From: BOG-1155 sp963717985
GTDB taxonomy: Bacteria > Desulfobacterota > Syntrophorhabdia > Syntrophorhabdales > WCHB1-27
Assembly: GCA_963717985.1 (NCBI GenBank)
Contig: CAVQYC010000003.1
Span: 248,001 to 312,000 of the forward strand
Direction of reading: 5' to 3'
Length of the DNA stretch: 64,000 bases
Shown here: piece by piece, positions 26,220 to 35,581 of the stretch
Position numbering within the stretch: position 1 is the first letter of the stretch
Layout: each line of letters starts with the position of its first letter
Notes under the pieces: model-generated
The model's input: only the letters and a program-made list of their open reading frames with translations
What the model was told of the DNA's origin: nothing
Database searches by the model: none
Translations under genes and position numbers: made by a program

Positions 26220-27152
26220 ATGGCCATCTATCTGCCCATTGCCCACATGAGCGTCAACATATTCTTTCTCGTGGCTCTTGGTGTGGTTGTGGGATTTCTC
26301 TCAGGTTTATTTGGCGTGGGCGGGGGGTTCTTGCTTACGCCCCTTCTCATCTTTACGGGTATTCCCCCAATGGTTGCCGCGGCAAGTGATTCCAACCAGA
26401 TCGTGGCAGCCGCCTCCTCGGCGGCTTATACCCACAGTCGTATGGGAAATGTAGATTTCAAGATGGGTATCATCCTCCTCCTGGGTGGGGTTGTCGGGGG
26501 CAGTATGGGCGTGCAGATCATCAAGGTTCTCTATGCCCTCGGTGAAGTAGATTTTGCTATAGAGCTTGTGTATGTGCTTACTTTGGGGACAATCGGCACC
26601 TTCATGTTCGCCGAAAGCTTTTCCGTCTTGAGGCGCAAGAGTGATGCCGGGATATATAACGTGCTTGTGGAACCCAAGGAATCGCGCTTGCGAAAACTGG
26701 CAAGCAAACTCCCCTGGCAGATGGCCTTCGACAAATCGCACATGACCACTTCGGCTATCTTGCCATTTGTTCTCGGTGCCTGCGTCGGAATCCTGGCGGC
26801 TCTCATGGGTGTGGGTGGAGGGTTCATCGCGATGCCGGCCATGATCTACATTCTGAACATGCCGACGATAGTTGCCATCGGCACCTCTCTCTTCATGATC
26901 GTTTTAACCTGTATCAATGTGAGCCTCGAACAGGCAATCCGCAACCATACGGTGGATCTTGTTCTTGTCGTCGTGCTCTTTTTGGGTTCGACCATCGGGG
27001 CCCAGATCGGCGTACGGATCAGCAGGCGGCTCCGAGGGGAACAATTGCGTATTCTCCTTGCGGTGATCGTCCTCCTGGTAGCAGGAAAGATGCTTTATGA
27101 TTTAGTGGTCATGCCGGACAACCTTATCAGTCTTGCGAGGGGTGGCAGGTGA
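26220..27152 (+). CDS. TauE/SafE family transporter (copy 2)
   Basis: A 310-residue paralogue of the gene at 24174 with the same two loops (FGVGGGFLLTPLLIFTGI and MGVGGGFIAMPAMIYILN). Several stretches of 20 or more nucleotides are identical between the copies in the first 250 bp, while other parts differ freely, which suggests duplication with patchy gene conversion. It follows the TIGR02186-like gene by 70 bp on the same strand, so both are probably one transcript. Its last codon is 25 bp from the convergent PEP/pyruvate-binding gene. Confidence 0.85.
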   Translation: MAIYLPIAHMSVNIFFLVALGVVVGFLSGLFGVGGGFLLTPLLIFTGIPPMVAAASDSNQIVAAASSAAYTHSRMGNVDFKMGIILLLGGVVGGSMGVQIIKVLYALGEVDFAIELVYVLTLGTIGTFMFAESFSVLRRKSDAGIYNVLVEPKESRLRKLASKLPWQMAFDKSHMTTSAILPFVLGACVGILAALMGVGGGFIAMPAMIYILNMPTIVAIGTSLFMIVLTCINVSLEQAIRNHTVDLVLVVVLFLGSTIGAQIGVRISRRLRGEQLRILLAVIVLLVAGKMLYDLVVMPDNLISLARGGR

Positions 27153-27174
27153 CCGCCGAAAAGGTCCGGGTGAG

Positions 27175-29745
27175 CTACACAGCCGCCCCTTCTTGAGGAG
27201 GGGTTCTTTCAAAGGTGTAGTTCCCCTTCATAAACGCATGCACGTACCAGTCGACGATGTTGTCGCTATACATGACCGCGTCGAGCTGGCGGGAACAGCA
27301 CATGAGTCGGCCCAGGTAGTCCAGTTTCTCTTCCGTATCCCGGCCTTCGTATTTCATGAGCCGGGCCTGCAGCCAGTCCCCTTTTATGACCACCTCGAAA
27401 TCCAGGTTCTTCAACACCGCGGCGATGAACCGGACCCTGCGAGACCTCCTTTCCGAGCTGGACCCGCCTCCCATGAATTGGAACGTGACATAGTTGTTGT
27501 TCTTCACTTCCGAGCAATAGGCATCGACCGTACTGAAATGATAAGCCAAACGGGAGCTGAAGTTCATATACTCAGAGGAGATGAGGGCGTAACTCTTTTC
27601 ACCGAGAGGCGTACCGTAGCGACCGGCATCTGATAACGTGTTGAGCATGACGGAGGCAAAACCCTTTAGGTCAACCTCGCCAACCCTTTTCCGGCACGCT
27701 TCGGGATGGGTGACTCCCTTCCACAGGGCTTTCATCGGGCGGGAGGTGACTTCTTCGGGCCGGACATCACCGGCTTTCTCCTGGGCCGACAGGCCGCCGC
27801 CCAAGTCGATGATGTAGAGATTGGTGGCGAAATCAGTGATAAGCTTCCTGGGGAACTCGGCCGAAGATCGTTCGAATTCATGAAGATGGAACATCTCTTC
27901 GATGGCGACCTGGTGAATAAAACGGGTGAGGTCGTGGAAGGTCCGGCAATTCTCGGGTTTAAAGGACTCCATGTTGTTATCCCATAAATTGAGCGTCGCC
28001 GTGAGTGAGAGAAACTGCTCCACCTTGTTGAGCATAGGGCTCTTCTTGCGTACATCCTCCTCCTTCTTTTCCTCACTTACGATCAATTCCTCCACCACCT
28101 CATCGTAAACCCTGTTGCGATAGGCGTCTACCGTTACCATCTGACCGGGTCTCAGCAGATCCGTAGCCCCTTTCGCATCGACAATGGTGGGTACCTGAGC
28201 TTCCCTGGCCAGGGAAGCCATATGGCCGGCCACATTTCCGGTCTCGGCGATGATCGCCGCGGCTTGATCCATGACTGTGACGTATTTGGTGTTGGTGTTC
28301 TTGACGACCAGTACACCGCCGGCAGGGAATGTGTACAAATCTTCGTCCCCGGATATGATGTGAACCGGGCCGAACCCGATCCCCGGGGCAGCAACCACAC
28401 CCCAGTCGATCAGGACCCGTGCATAGGGATAGCCGAGGGGGTCTTCCCTTTTTTTCGTTGGAACCGAGGAGATTTTTAAGGGGCGGGTTTGGAGGATATA
28501 GACCTTTCCTTCGCCATCGATCGCCCATTCGATATCGCGTGGATTCTGGTAATGCGCCTCGAGCAGGAGGCAGTGCTGAAAAAGTTCCTGTATCTCTTCT
28601 TCCCGAAGGCATGGCTGCCACTGCCGCTCATCTGCGACAGGGATCTCGCTGACGCCCCCTGACCCCTCACAAGAAAGCATGGTCTCCTGTCTGGGGATTC
28701 GCCTCTCCAGCACAAGACCATTTTCCCGGGAAACCACGTACACGTTCGGACTATCATGTTCTACAACAAGTTCCCCAAGTCCCCATTTGGCGCTGATGAT
28801 GACGACGTTTCGGCTGACATTGTTGGGATCCTGCGAGTATATCACCCCGCTGGTTTTGGCACAGATCATGGTCTGGCAGGCCACAGCCATGGGGATGTCT
28901 TCCTCGTTGAATCCCTTTTCCTTCCAGTAAAAGATTGCTTGGGGAGTGAATTTACTTGCCAGGATTTCTGTGTAAGTGGTAAGGAGGCGGTCGGGCGGCA
29001 CGTTGAGCGCCGTGGCATATTGTCCCGCAAAACTGATATCCGTGTCTTCCCCGATTGCACTGCTCCGGACCGAAATCAAAATTTCCGCACCTTCCGAGGC
29101 GGCCAGCCGGGCATAACCTCGGAAAATCGCCTCCTCCAATTCCTCGGGCATGGGGGTCGTAAGAATCGCCTCCCGGATTTCCCGGCTGATCCCGTGCAGG
29201 GCCTTTGGATCGTGAATATTCAGGGAGGCTAATCGTTTCTTGATCTCTTTTCCGAGCACCTGCTTTTCGACAAAGATTCTATAAGCGTAAGTGGAGATGG
29301 CAAAGCCTTCCGGCACAGGGAGGTTCAGACGGTTGCGCATTTCGCCAAGATTGGCATTCTTTCCCCCCACTATCTCCCCCATCCCCCCGGTAATCTCTTC
29401 AAATGAAATGGTCAGGGGTGAGGGCTGGATTTCTCGCACACCGAAGAGCCTCTGCTGTATTCCGCGATCGATCTCTTCAAAGATGCGGTACAAGGAACCG
29501 TAGCGATCGGGAACTATGCCGTTCAGGGATTCGATCATTTCACTTACGCTTTCCCGTATCTTGTTATAACTGTCCCGGATATACTGGCGGTCGAAGGCGT
29601 AATCTTTCCGCCAGTATTTTTCACCTACCTCTCCCATCACCTCCAGGGCGGCGTTATTTGCCCGAAGGAGTGCCTGAAAGAATTGAAAACGCTCCTTAAG
29701 GGTCGGCAGCTTCCCCTTTTTAAGATGTTTGAGAAAATTTAACAT
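27175..29745 (-). CDS. PEP/pyruvate-binding domain protein (partial PEP-synthase architecture)
   Basis: An 856-residue protein. Residues 1-110 are helical and unassigned. About 118-430 is the ATP-grasp PPDK_N domain (GGMGEIVGGKNANLGEMRN and SVRSSAIGEDTDISFAGQYA). About 490-570 is the swivelling phosphohistidine domain, with the His in TGNVAGHMASLAREAQVPTI. The C-terminal PEP-binding TIM barrel of real PEP synthase is absent; instead an unrelated 270-residue region follows. So it can be predicted to phosphorylate its own His with ATP, but the final acceptor is unknown. It could be a phosphotransfer regulator. It diverges from the kinase-like gene at 30198 with LysR box 3 between. Confidence 0.75.
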   Translation of the reverse strand: MLNFLKHLKKGKLPTLKERFQFFQALLRANNAALEVMGEVGEKYWRKDYAFDRQYIRDSYNKIRESVSEMIESLNGIVPDRYGSLYRIFEEIDRGIQQRLFGVREIQPSPLTISFEEITGGMGEIVGGKNANLGEMRNRLNLPVPEGFAISTYAYRIFVEKQVLGKEIKKRLASLNIHDPKALHGISREIREAILTTPMPEELEEAIFRGYARLAASEGAEILISVRSSAIGEDTDISFAGQYATALNVPPDRLLTTYTEILASKFTPQAIFYWKEKGFNEEDIPMAVACQTMICAKTSGVIYSQDPNNVSRNVVIISAKWGLGELVVEHDSPNVYVVSRENGLVLERRIPRQETMLSCEGSGGVSEIPVADERQWQPCLREEEIQELFQHCLLLEAHYQNPRDIEWAIDGEGKVYILQTRPLKISSVPTKKREDPLGYPYARVLIDWGVVAAPGIGFGPVHIISGDEDLYTFPAGGVLVVKNTNTKYVTVMDQAAAIIAETGNVAGHMASLAREAQVPTIVDAKGATDLLRPGQMVTVDAYRNRVYDEVVEELIVSEEKKEEDVRKKSPMLNKVEQFLSLTATLNLWDNNMESFKPENCRTFHDLTRFIHQVAIEEMFHLHEFERSSAEFPRKLITDFATNLYIIDLGGGLSAQEKAGDVRPEEVTSRPMKALWKGVTHPEACRKRVGEVDLKGFASVMLNTLSDAGRYGTPLGEKSYALISSEYMNFSSRLAYHFSTVDAYCSEVKNNNYVTFQFMGGGSSSERRSRRVRFIAAVLKNLDFEVVIKGDWLQARLMKYEGRDTEEKLDYLGRLMCCSRQLDAVMYSDNIVDWYVHAFMKGNYTFERTPPQEGAAV

Positions 29746-29975
29746 TGAACGTTCTTAAACCCTTGCTCCGTCGGCACGTGTCGCACACGCTGCTTCTCCC
29801 CCATCCGCTTTCCATGAGACCTTTTGACTGTAAATATAAGAATAGGGACACTCTTCTATTATTTCACAGAGGCATTCCGGAATCAAGAAGGGTTAACCGG
29901 AGAGGGCGTGCGAAGCCTTTGGAATTCAAGGAGGAAATACTAACCTTGCCGGCATTTGGCATTTGCGAAGAGAAA

Positions 29976-30008
29976 CTTATGGAAACGATAATAATTAATG
30001 AGTTGACT
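29976..30008 (+). promoter_or_regulatory. LysR-type box 3 (kinase-like/BON gene)
   Basis: CTTAT GGAAACG ATAAT (29976-29992), AATTAATGAG, TTGACT (30003-30008). A -10 is weak (GAATAT 19 nt downstream). It lies 190 bp before the start at 30198. Nothing else gene-like is seen in 29746-30197. Confidence 0.6.
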
Positions 30009-30197
30009 TGTTATCGCCGGCAGAACAGAATATCAACAATTACGAAGTCTTGACATTTCTGCCCATAGGAGCGGACCCCGGAGGTCTTCACCGCCATTTT
30101 ATCGCCGGGGAATCCTTGGAAGGCATGGCAGGTCTTTTGATTGCCGGCTTCTGCAAAGTATGAAAGCATCAGGTTCACGCCGTCGAAGGGGAAGAGA

Positions 30198-31037
30198 ATG
30201 ACGATAATAGCGATATCCAGATTCACGGGGAGTGGCGGTGAGAAGCTTGCAAAATGCCTTTCTGAAGAGCTTTCTATCCCGGCTGTCAGCCGCGAAGTGA
30301 TCACACAGGTGGCAAACCAGTTCGGCATAACCGAGGCCGTCCTGTGGCAGCAGCTTGAAAAGACCAAAGGACTATTCAGCGTACCCTCACCGGAGCGCCG
30401 CCTATATCTGGCGGCGCTGCAACTTGCCCTCGCAAAAAAGGCCCAGGAAGGCCCCTTTGTCTATCACGGCCTGGCGGGCCATTTTCTTCTCAAGGGTATT
30501 CCTCAGATCCTCAAGGTCGGCATTGTCGCGCCTCTCGAGTACCGGGCCCGGAGGCTGATGGAGCAGAAGAACATTAGCCTCGAAGAAGCAATCCGCTCAA
30601 CTCAAAGATGGGACGAGCGACGCAGCAACTGGGTGCGCTTCCTCTACAATGTGGAATGGCTGAATCCCACCTTATACGACCTCGTCATCAATATTGCCCA
30701 CCTGAGTGTGGGCAGCGCCTGTCGGGTGGTTATATGCGCTTTGAAGCAGGAGGAATTTGGGGAGCTGCCGGAGACGCAAAGCCTGATAGAGGATTTTGTC
30801 CTTGCGAGCAGGGTCAAGTTTCTCCTGGCTGCCGACGAGCGGACCAAGGGGCTTGAATTGGAGGTCGAGGCGAAAAAAGGTGTGGTACGCATTACCGGCC
30901 GAATTCCGACGAGCGGGATTTTTGCGTGGCAGGGGAAAGAAAGCACCGGGAGTGACCTCTACGAAGTAGTGAAAGCGGAGCAGGGTGTACAGAAGGTGCT
31001 GGTCTCGCTGGAAGGAACGGCAATCCCCCTGGAGTAG
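30198..31037 (+). CDS. Cytidylate-kinase-like protein with C-terminal BON domain
   Basis: About 279 residues from ATG 30198, preceded by GGGGAAGAG; a start at 30141 would be long and lacks an SD. The N-terminal part is a Cytidylate_kin2-type P-loop fold (MTIIAISRFTGSGGEKLAKC) in which the usual Walker A GxxGSGK ends in Glu-Lys rather than Gly-Lys-Ser. It continues with VSREVITQVA and PFVYHGLAGHFLL, as in the family. From about residue 205 a BON domain follows (LEVEAKKGVVRITGRIPTSG, VVKAEQGVQKVLV). BON domains bind membranes or ligands. Nucleotide kinase activity is doubtful; a regulatory or sensory role with the divergent PEP-binding protein is possible. Confidence 0.7.
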   Translation: MTIIAISRFTGSGGEKLAKCLSEELSIPAVSREVITQVANQFGITEAVLWQQLEKTKGLFSVPSPERRLYLAALQLALAKKAQEGPFVYHGLAGHFLLKGIPQILKVGIVAPLEYRARRLMEQKNISLEEAIRSTQRWDERRSNWVRFLYNVEWLNPTLYDLVINIAHLSVGSACRVVICALKQEEFGELPETQSLIEDFVLASRVKFLLAADERTKGLELEVEAKKGVVRITGRIPTSGIFAWQGKESTGSDLYEVVKAEQGVQKVLVSLEGTAIPLE

Positions 31038-31217
31038 CCGGGCAAAAGAGCCGGCCGGCGTTTCATTAGGCCTTGCGGTTCAGGTCATACGTCCGGAAAA
31101 CCCTCCCCTCTCCGAAGAAACAGCGCCTGTTTCCCAGTCCTTTTGAAGCATTCCACCTTATAACAATCCTCCAAAAGACGCTCAGTCGATGCAGGTCCAT
31201 GTAAATCTTAAGCAAAA

Positions 31218-31250
31218 CTTATCGATATGATAAAAATTAATGAATTGACT
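31218..31250 (+). promoter_or_regulatory. LysR-type box 4 (sat-apr-qmo)
   Basis: CTTAT CGATATG ATAAA (31218-31234), AATTAATGAA, TTGACT (31245-31250). Candidate -10 hexamers downstream (TATCAT at 31265 or TCCTAT at 31270) are not well placed. The sat start is 227 bp downstream, leaving a long leader. The rest of 31038-31476 has no gene. Confidence 0.65.
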
Positions 31251-31476
31251 TATAATAGCAGGTCTATCATCCTATCATCAAGATATTACTACATTGGAGA
31301 AGAGAAAGCTGATCGGAGAAATGATGATTCCTCAAGAACCGAAAGGGGGATAGACATTTCGGGGAAAGGAAGGGAGCGCTTTTAAATGAACACATTGTCG
31401 TGCGGATGGGTCCTTTAAACCGGACATTGGATGGAGCAAGAGCCCCAAAACATGGGGAGATTAAGGAGGAGTGAGT

Positions 31477-32733
31477 ATGAGCGAGATTGGTCATGGCGGC
31501 AAGGAGATCGTAGAACGCATTCTGGATCCGCGTACTGCCGGGGAGAAGATTAAGGGGCTCAAGAAAGTCCCTGTGCGGGAGCAGATGGCCGTAGAGGTCA
31601 TCGACATCGCGTATGGATTCTTTTCCCCGCTCCAGGGGTTCCTTGGCAAAAAGGATGTGGAGAGCGTGTGCAAGAAAATGCGTCTCGCGGACGGGACGGT
31701 GTGGTCCATCCCCATTGTCTTCGACATTTCCGACAAAGAGATCGCCGATTACGGGGTAAAAGAGGGTGAAGCAGTCCTCCTCACCTACAAGGAGAGTCCT
31801 ATCGCCGTCTTCGACGTGGAAGAGATTTACGCGTACAACAAACAAGAGATGGCAAAGGATGTCTACGGGACGAACGATGAAAAGCACCCGGGGGTCAAGC
31901 TCACCAGTCAAATGAAAGACAAGTTTCTCGGCGGGAAGATCACGATGGTGAGCAAGCCGATTATAAATGAGCCCTTCACGGAATTTCTGTTGACACCTCT
32001 TGAGATGAGGAAAAAGATCAAGGAGAAGGGGTGGCTCCGAAGTGTTGCCCACCAAACCAGAAACGTGCCCCACACCGGACATGAGTGGCTGTGTAAAGGC
32101 GCCTGGCTGTCCGCGTACGGCGAATTGCCCGTTGAGAAGATGCTGGTGGGGGTGGTCATCAACGCGATCATCGGGTCGAAACGGACGGGTGACTACATCG
32201 ATGAGGCCATCGTTTTATGTCACGACGTCTTAAGAAAGGCAGGATATTTCCGTGAAGATGTCCACCTGACCTCCATCTCCCTGTGGGATATGCGCTACGC
32301 CGGCCCTCGCGAGGCGGTTTTTCATGCGGCCCTGAGGGCTAATCTTGGCATCACCCATCACATGTTCGGCCGGGACCACGCCGGCGTGGGAACGTATTAC
32401 GACCCTTATGACGCCCATCGCATCTTCGACCAGTTTAGCGAGAAGGACCTGAACATCAAGCCCGTGCGCGTGCTGGAATGGTGGTATTGCCCGGTATGCG
32501 CCGAGGTGACCTACATGGGCCTCTGCGATCACAAGCCCAAAGCCCAGAACTTTAGCGGCACCCTCATCCGCAGCATTATCCAGGATGGCGTCAAGCCGCC
32601 CAGACTGATCTTCCGGCCCGAGGTCTTTGATCTCATAGAGGAATGCGCCACGAAGTACGGAATGGGTTCCGCCTATGTCACCAAAGAGTACTTGGCCAAC
32701 AGGAACCCGGTGTTCACTTTTCCGAAGCTTTGA
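31477..32733 (+). CDS. sat: ATP sulfurylase (sulfate adenylyltransferase)
   Basis: 418 residues from ATG 31477, 6 nt after AAGGAGGA; a GTG two codons earlier is less well placed. Conserved active-site motifs are QTRNVPHTGHEWL (the QxRN and HxxH-like ATP site), the GRDHAGVG loop and a C-terminal zinc-type cluster CPVCAEVTYMGLCDHK. It catalyses sulfate + ATP to APS + PPi in the cytoplasm, the activation step of dissimilatory sulfate reduction. It is first in sat-orf-aprBA-qmoABC and follows LysR box 4. Length and motifs match the homo-oligomeric prokaryotic dissimilatory enzyme with no APS-kinase domain. Confidence 0.97.
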   Translation: MSEIGHGGKEIVERILDPRTAGEKIKGLKKVPVREQMAVEVIDIAYGFFSPLQGFLGKKDVESVCKKMRLADGTVWSIPIVFDISDKEIADYGVKEGEAVLLTYKESPIAVFDVEEIYAYNKQEMAKDVYGTNDEKHPGVKLTSQMKDKFLGGKITMVSKPIINEPFTEFLLTPLEMRKKIKEKGWLRSVAHQTRNVPHTGHEWLCKGAWLSAYGELPVEKMLVGVVINAIIGSKRTGDYIDEAIVLCHDVLRKAGYFREDVHLTSISLWDMRYAGPREAVFHAALRANLGITHHMFGRDHAGVGTYYDPYDAHRIFDQFSEKDLNIKPVRVLEWWYCPVCAEVTYMGLCDHKPKAQNFSGTLIRSIIQDGVKPPRLIFRPEVFDLIEECATKYGMGSAYVTKEYLANRNPVFTFPKL

Positions 32734-32759
32734 TCTAATGCCACAAGAGGAGGGAGAAG

Positions 32760-33050
32760 ATGGCTGAAACATTTCCGATCAATATCTGGATCAACGAGGA
32801 AAGATATCAGAAACTGCAGGAAGCGGGCTTAGGGGGGATGGCGCAGGAAATGCTTGCCGGGCTCAAGGTCCTGCGGGTTCCCACCACAGCGGAGCAGCGG
32901 GATGGCATTCTGAAGAAATATCCGACGGCCAAGTACGACAGCGCCACCACCAAGAGCATAGAACTCCTGCCCAGGGATGCAAAGGACAGCATCTTCAGCC
33001 TGATTGTCAAGAGAAAAACCATAGATGTGATTGGGGAGTTTCTCACGTGA
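32760..33050 (+). CDS. Small protein between sat and aprB, unknown function
   Basis: 96 residues with SD GGAGGGAG just before the ATG. The sequence is soluble, with no cysteines, signal or membrane segment (MAETFPINIWINEERYQKLQ at the start, IFSLIVKRKTIDVIGEFLT at the end). I do not recognise a family; it is not QmoD-like to my eye. Being placed 27 bp after sat and ahead of aprB with its own SD, it is almost certainly expressed with them and might assist Sat or APS reductase. A 150-bp gap follows, in which I see no signal. Confidence 0.7.
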   Translation: MAETFPINIWINEERYQKLQEAGLGGMAQEMLAGLKVLRVPTTAEQRDGILKKYPTAKYDSATTKSIELLPRDAKDSIFSLIVKRKTIDVIGEFLT

Positions 33051-33200
33051 TGGAAGGGCGATACACGAGCGGGTCGTGACGGACGTAAGGGGCTCGCTTT
33101 CAGGCGATCCCGAATAAGGAGGTGGGGTCACGAAACGAGAACGCGGACAAAGAGATGAGCAAAGACGCAGTTTAACATCTTTCTAATTAGGAGGGAGATA

Positions 33201-33644
33201 ATGCCAAGCTATGTAATTATGGAGAAATGCGACGGATGCAAAGGGCAGGACAAGACGGCCTGTCAGCACATCTGCCCCAACGACCTGATGGTCCTCAATA
33301 AAGAGACCATGAAAGCGTATAACCGGGCCCCCGAGATGTGCTGGGAATGTTACAGTTGCGTGAAGCTGTGTCCACAGCAGGCGATCGACGTCCGCGGCTA
33401 CGCGGACTTTACTCCCCTCGGTGCCTCGGCAGTGCCTTTACGCAGCTCCGACTCCATCATGTGGACGGTCAAGTTCCGTAACGGCCTGATCAAGCGGTTC
33501 AAATTCCCTACCAGGACCACGGCCGAGGGCTCCGCACAGCCCGACGGCGGGTGGGAGACCGGTTCGGACGACCTTAAGAGCCACATCCTTTTTTCCGAGC
33601 CAGGCTCTTTAGGTGTCGACATACCTACGCTCAAGACAAAATAA
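33201..33644 (+). CDS. aprB: Adenylylsulfate reductase beta subunit
   Basis: A 147-residue ferredoxin-like subunit. Two [4Fe-4S] clusters are ligated by CDGCKGQDKTACQHICP, the insertion-bearing motif specific to AprB, and CWECYSCVKLCP. The beta-sheet IMWTVKFRNGLIKRFKFP and C-terminal tail that wraps around AprA follow. It delivers electrons from QmoABC to FAD in AprA. SD AGGAGGG lies 9 nt before the ATG. Located 22 bp before aprA. Confidence 0.97.
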   Translation: MPSYVIMEKCDGCKGQDKTACQHICPNDLMVLNKETMKAYNRAPEMCWECYSCVKLCPQQAIDVRGYADFTPLGASAVPLRSSDSIMWTVKFRNGLIKRFKFPTRTTAEGSAQPDGGWETGSDDLKSHILFSEPGSLGVDIPTLKTK

Positions 33645-33666
33645 ATGATCCTAAGGAGGAATCTCT

Positions 33667-35550
33667 ATGCAGCCTTTTGAAACTGTTGAGGTAACGACAG
33701 ATCTTTTGATCTGCGGCGGAGGCATGGCTGCCTGTGGTGCAGCCGTGGAGGCGGCCTACTGGGCGAAGAAAAAGGGCCTCAAAGTAACGCTCGTGGATAA
33801 GGCCGCCATGGATCGAAGCGGCGCGGTCGCCATGGGCCTGTCGGCGTTGAACCAGTATGTAGGTGTTGCCGAGGGTGACAATACGCCGGAAGAGTATGTG
33901 GACTATGTGAGGCAGGACTTGATGGGCATCACCCGCGAAGACCTTGTCTACGACATTGCCCGCCACGTCGATTCGACCGTCCATCTTTTCGAGAAATGGG
34001 GCCTTCCCATCTGGAAGGACGCCAACGGCAAGTATGTGCATGAAGGCCGGTGGCAGCTCATGATCAATGGCGAGTCCTATAAGATTGTGGTCGCGGAAGC
34101 GGCCAAGAACGCCCTGGGGATGGAAAATATTTACGAGCGGGTATTCATCGTCGAGCCCCTGATGGACGGCGACAAGATCGCAGGCGCCGTCGGATTCAGC
34201 ACCAGGGAAAACAAGTTCTACGTATTTAAAGCCAAGGCCGTGCTCGCGGCCATGGGAGGGGCAGTCCACGTGTTCCGTCCCAGGTCCGTTGGCGAGGGCG
34301 CGGGCAGGTCCTGGTATCCGCCCTTCAACTCCGGCTCCAGCGCCTATTTCACGATGAAGGCAGGCGCCGAGATGACCTGCCAGGAAGTCCGCTTCATCCC
34401 GGTCAGGTTCAAGGATGCCTACGGTCCCGTAGGCGCGTGGTTCCTCCTCTTCAAGTCGAGAGCGACCAACGCGCTGGGTGAGGACTATATGGTCACCCAT
34501 ACGGACGAACTCCAGAAGTGGGCCCCCTACGGTCTGGGGAAGCCAATCCCGGCCAACCTGAGAAACTGGCTCGGCATGATGGACCTGTCGGCAGGCAAAG
34601 GGCCGATCTACATGAGGACCGAGGAGGCAATACAGAAGATCGCGGCCGCTGCCGGCGACGAGAAGGCCGCAAAGAAGAAACTGAAGGAACTCGATTCCGA
34701 GGCGTGGGAAGACTTCCTCGACATGACCATCTCCCAGGCCATCCTGTGGGCTTCACAGAACGTCCAGCCGGAAGAGAGAAGCTCCGAGATCATGCCCTGC
34801 GAGCCCTACTTCATAGGCTCCCACTCCGGCGCTTCGGGCGCATGGGTGAGCGGTCCTCCTGACGTGGCGCCTCCCGAGTACTTCTGGGGATACAACCGCA
34901 TGTGCACGACCAAAGGCCTCTTTGCGGCGGGCGACGGCTCCGGCGCTTCGAGCCACAAGTTCTCCGACGGTTCCCACGCAGAGGGAAGGATTGCGGCGAA
35001 GGCCGCCCTGGCTTACGCGGTCGACAACCCCACACAGCCCAATGTCGACGCAAAGACTGTCGAGGCCCTGAAAGAGCGGATTTTGAAGCCCCTTGGCCTC
35101 TTCGAAGAATTCAAGAATTTCACGGATAACCCGGACGTGAACCCCAACTACATCAAGCCAAAGAACTTCATGCTCAGGATGCAAAAGATCATGGATGAGT
35201 ACTCCGGGGGCGTCACGGCGAATTTCACAACGAGCAAGGCCTTCCTGGACAGGGGTCTTGAGCTTCTGACCTTCCTGAAGGAGGATGCGGAGAAACTGGC
35301 CGCCGCCGACCTGCACGAGCTGATGAGGGTCTGGGAGAACGTGCAGAGGATGTGGCAGGCGGAGGCCCATATGAGGTCCGTCCTCTTCCGCGAAGAGACG
35401 AGGTGGCCCGGGTACTATTTCCGGTCGGATTTCCCCGTCATGGACGAGAAGAACTGGCGGGTCTTCGTGAATTGCCGGTGGGATTCAAAGACCAATACGT
35501 GGACGATGATGAAGAAGCCCGTGCTCAATTTTATTACCGCAAAGAAATAG
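33667..35550 (+). CDS. aprA: Adenylylsulfate reductase alpha subunit
   Basis: A 627-residue flavoprotein of the fumarate reductase/succinate dehydrogenase superfamily. The FAD-binding Rossmann start is DLLICGGGMAACGAAVEA; further family features are DRSGAVAMGLSALNQYVG, the WGLPIW loop, and SHSGASGAWVSGP near the substrate site. It reduces APS to sulfite and AMP in the cytoplasm, with electrons from AprB. Length is slightly under the usual 650. SD AAGGAGG. A 10-bp hairpin follows before qmoA. Confidence 0.97.
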   Translation: MQPFETVEVTTDLLICGGGMAACGAAVEAAYWAKKKGLKVTLVDKAAMDRSGAVAMGLSALNQYVGVAEGDNTPEEYVDYVRQDLMGITREDLVYDIARHVDSTVHLFEKWGLPIWKDANGKYVHEGRWQLMINGESYKIVVAEAAKNALGMENIYERVFIVEPLMDGDKIAGAVGFSTRENKFYVFKAKAVLAAMGGAVHVFRPRSVGEGAGRSWYPPFNSGSSAYFTMKAGAEMTCQEVRFIPVRFKDAYGPVGAWFLLFKSRATNALGEDYMVTHTDELQKWAPYGLGKPIPANLRNWLGMMDLSAGKGPIYMRTEEAIQKIAAAAGDEKAAKKKLKELDSEAWEDFLDMTISQAILWASQNVQPEERSSEIMPCEPYFIGSHSGASGAWVSGPPDVAPPEYFWGYNRMCTTKGLFAAGDGSGASSHKFSDGSHAEGRIAAKAALAYAVDNPTQPNVDAKTVEALKERILKPLGLFEEFKNFTDNPDVNPNYIKPKNFMLRMQKIMDEYSGGVTANFTTSKAFLDRGLELLTFLKEDAEKLAAADLHELMRVWENVQRMWQAEAHMRSVLFREETRWPGYYFRSDFPVMDEKNWRVFVNCRWDSKTNTWTMMKKPVLNFITAKK

Positions 35551-35581
35551 CGGGCAAAGGGTAACGTTGTAGCAGGACAAA

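Noticed and set aside
27175..29745. Canonical phosphoenolpyruvate synthase (ppsA)
   Set aside because: The C-terminal PEP-binding barrel with its catalytic Cys motif is missing, so the standard reaction is unlikely.
29745..30053. 102-codon plus-strand frame between the PEP-binding gene and the kinase-like gene
   Set aside because: It spans LysR box 3, lacks an SD and encodes a composition unlike the neighbouring genes; the region is better explained as a divergent regulatory region.
33631..35370. Long minus-strand frames opposite aprA
   Set aside because: High-GC codon bias produces open antisense frames; aprA itself is unambiguous.
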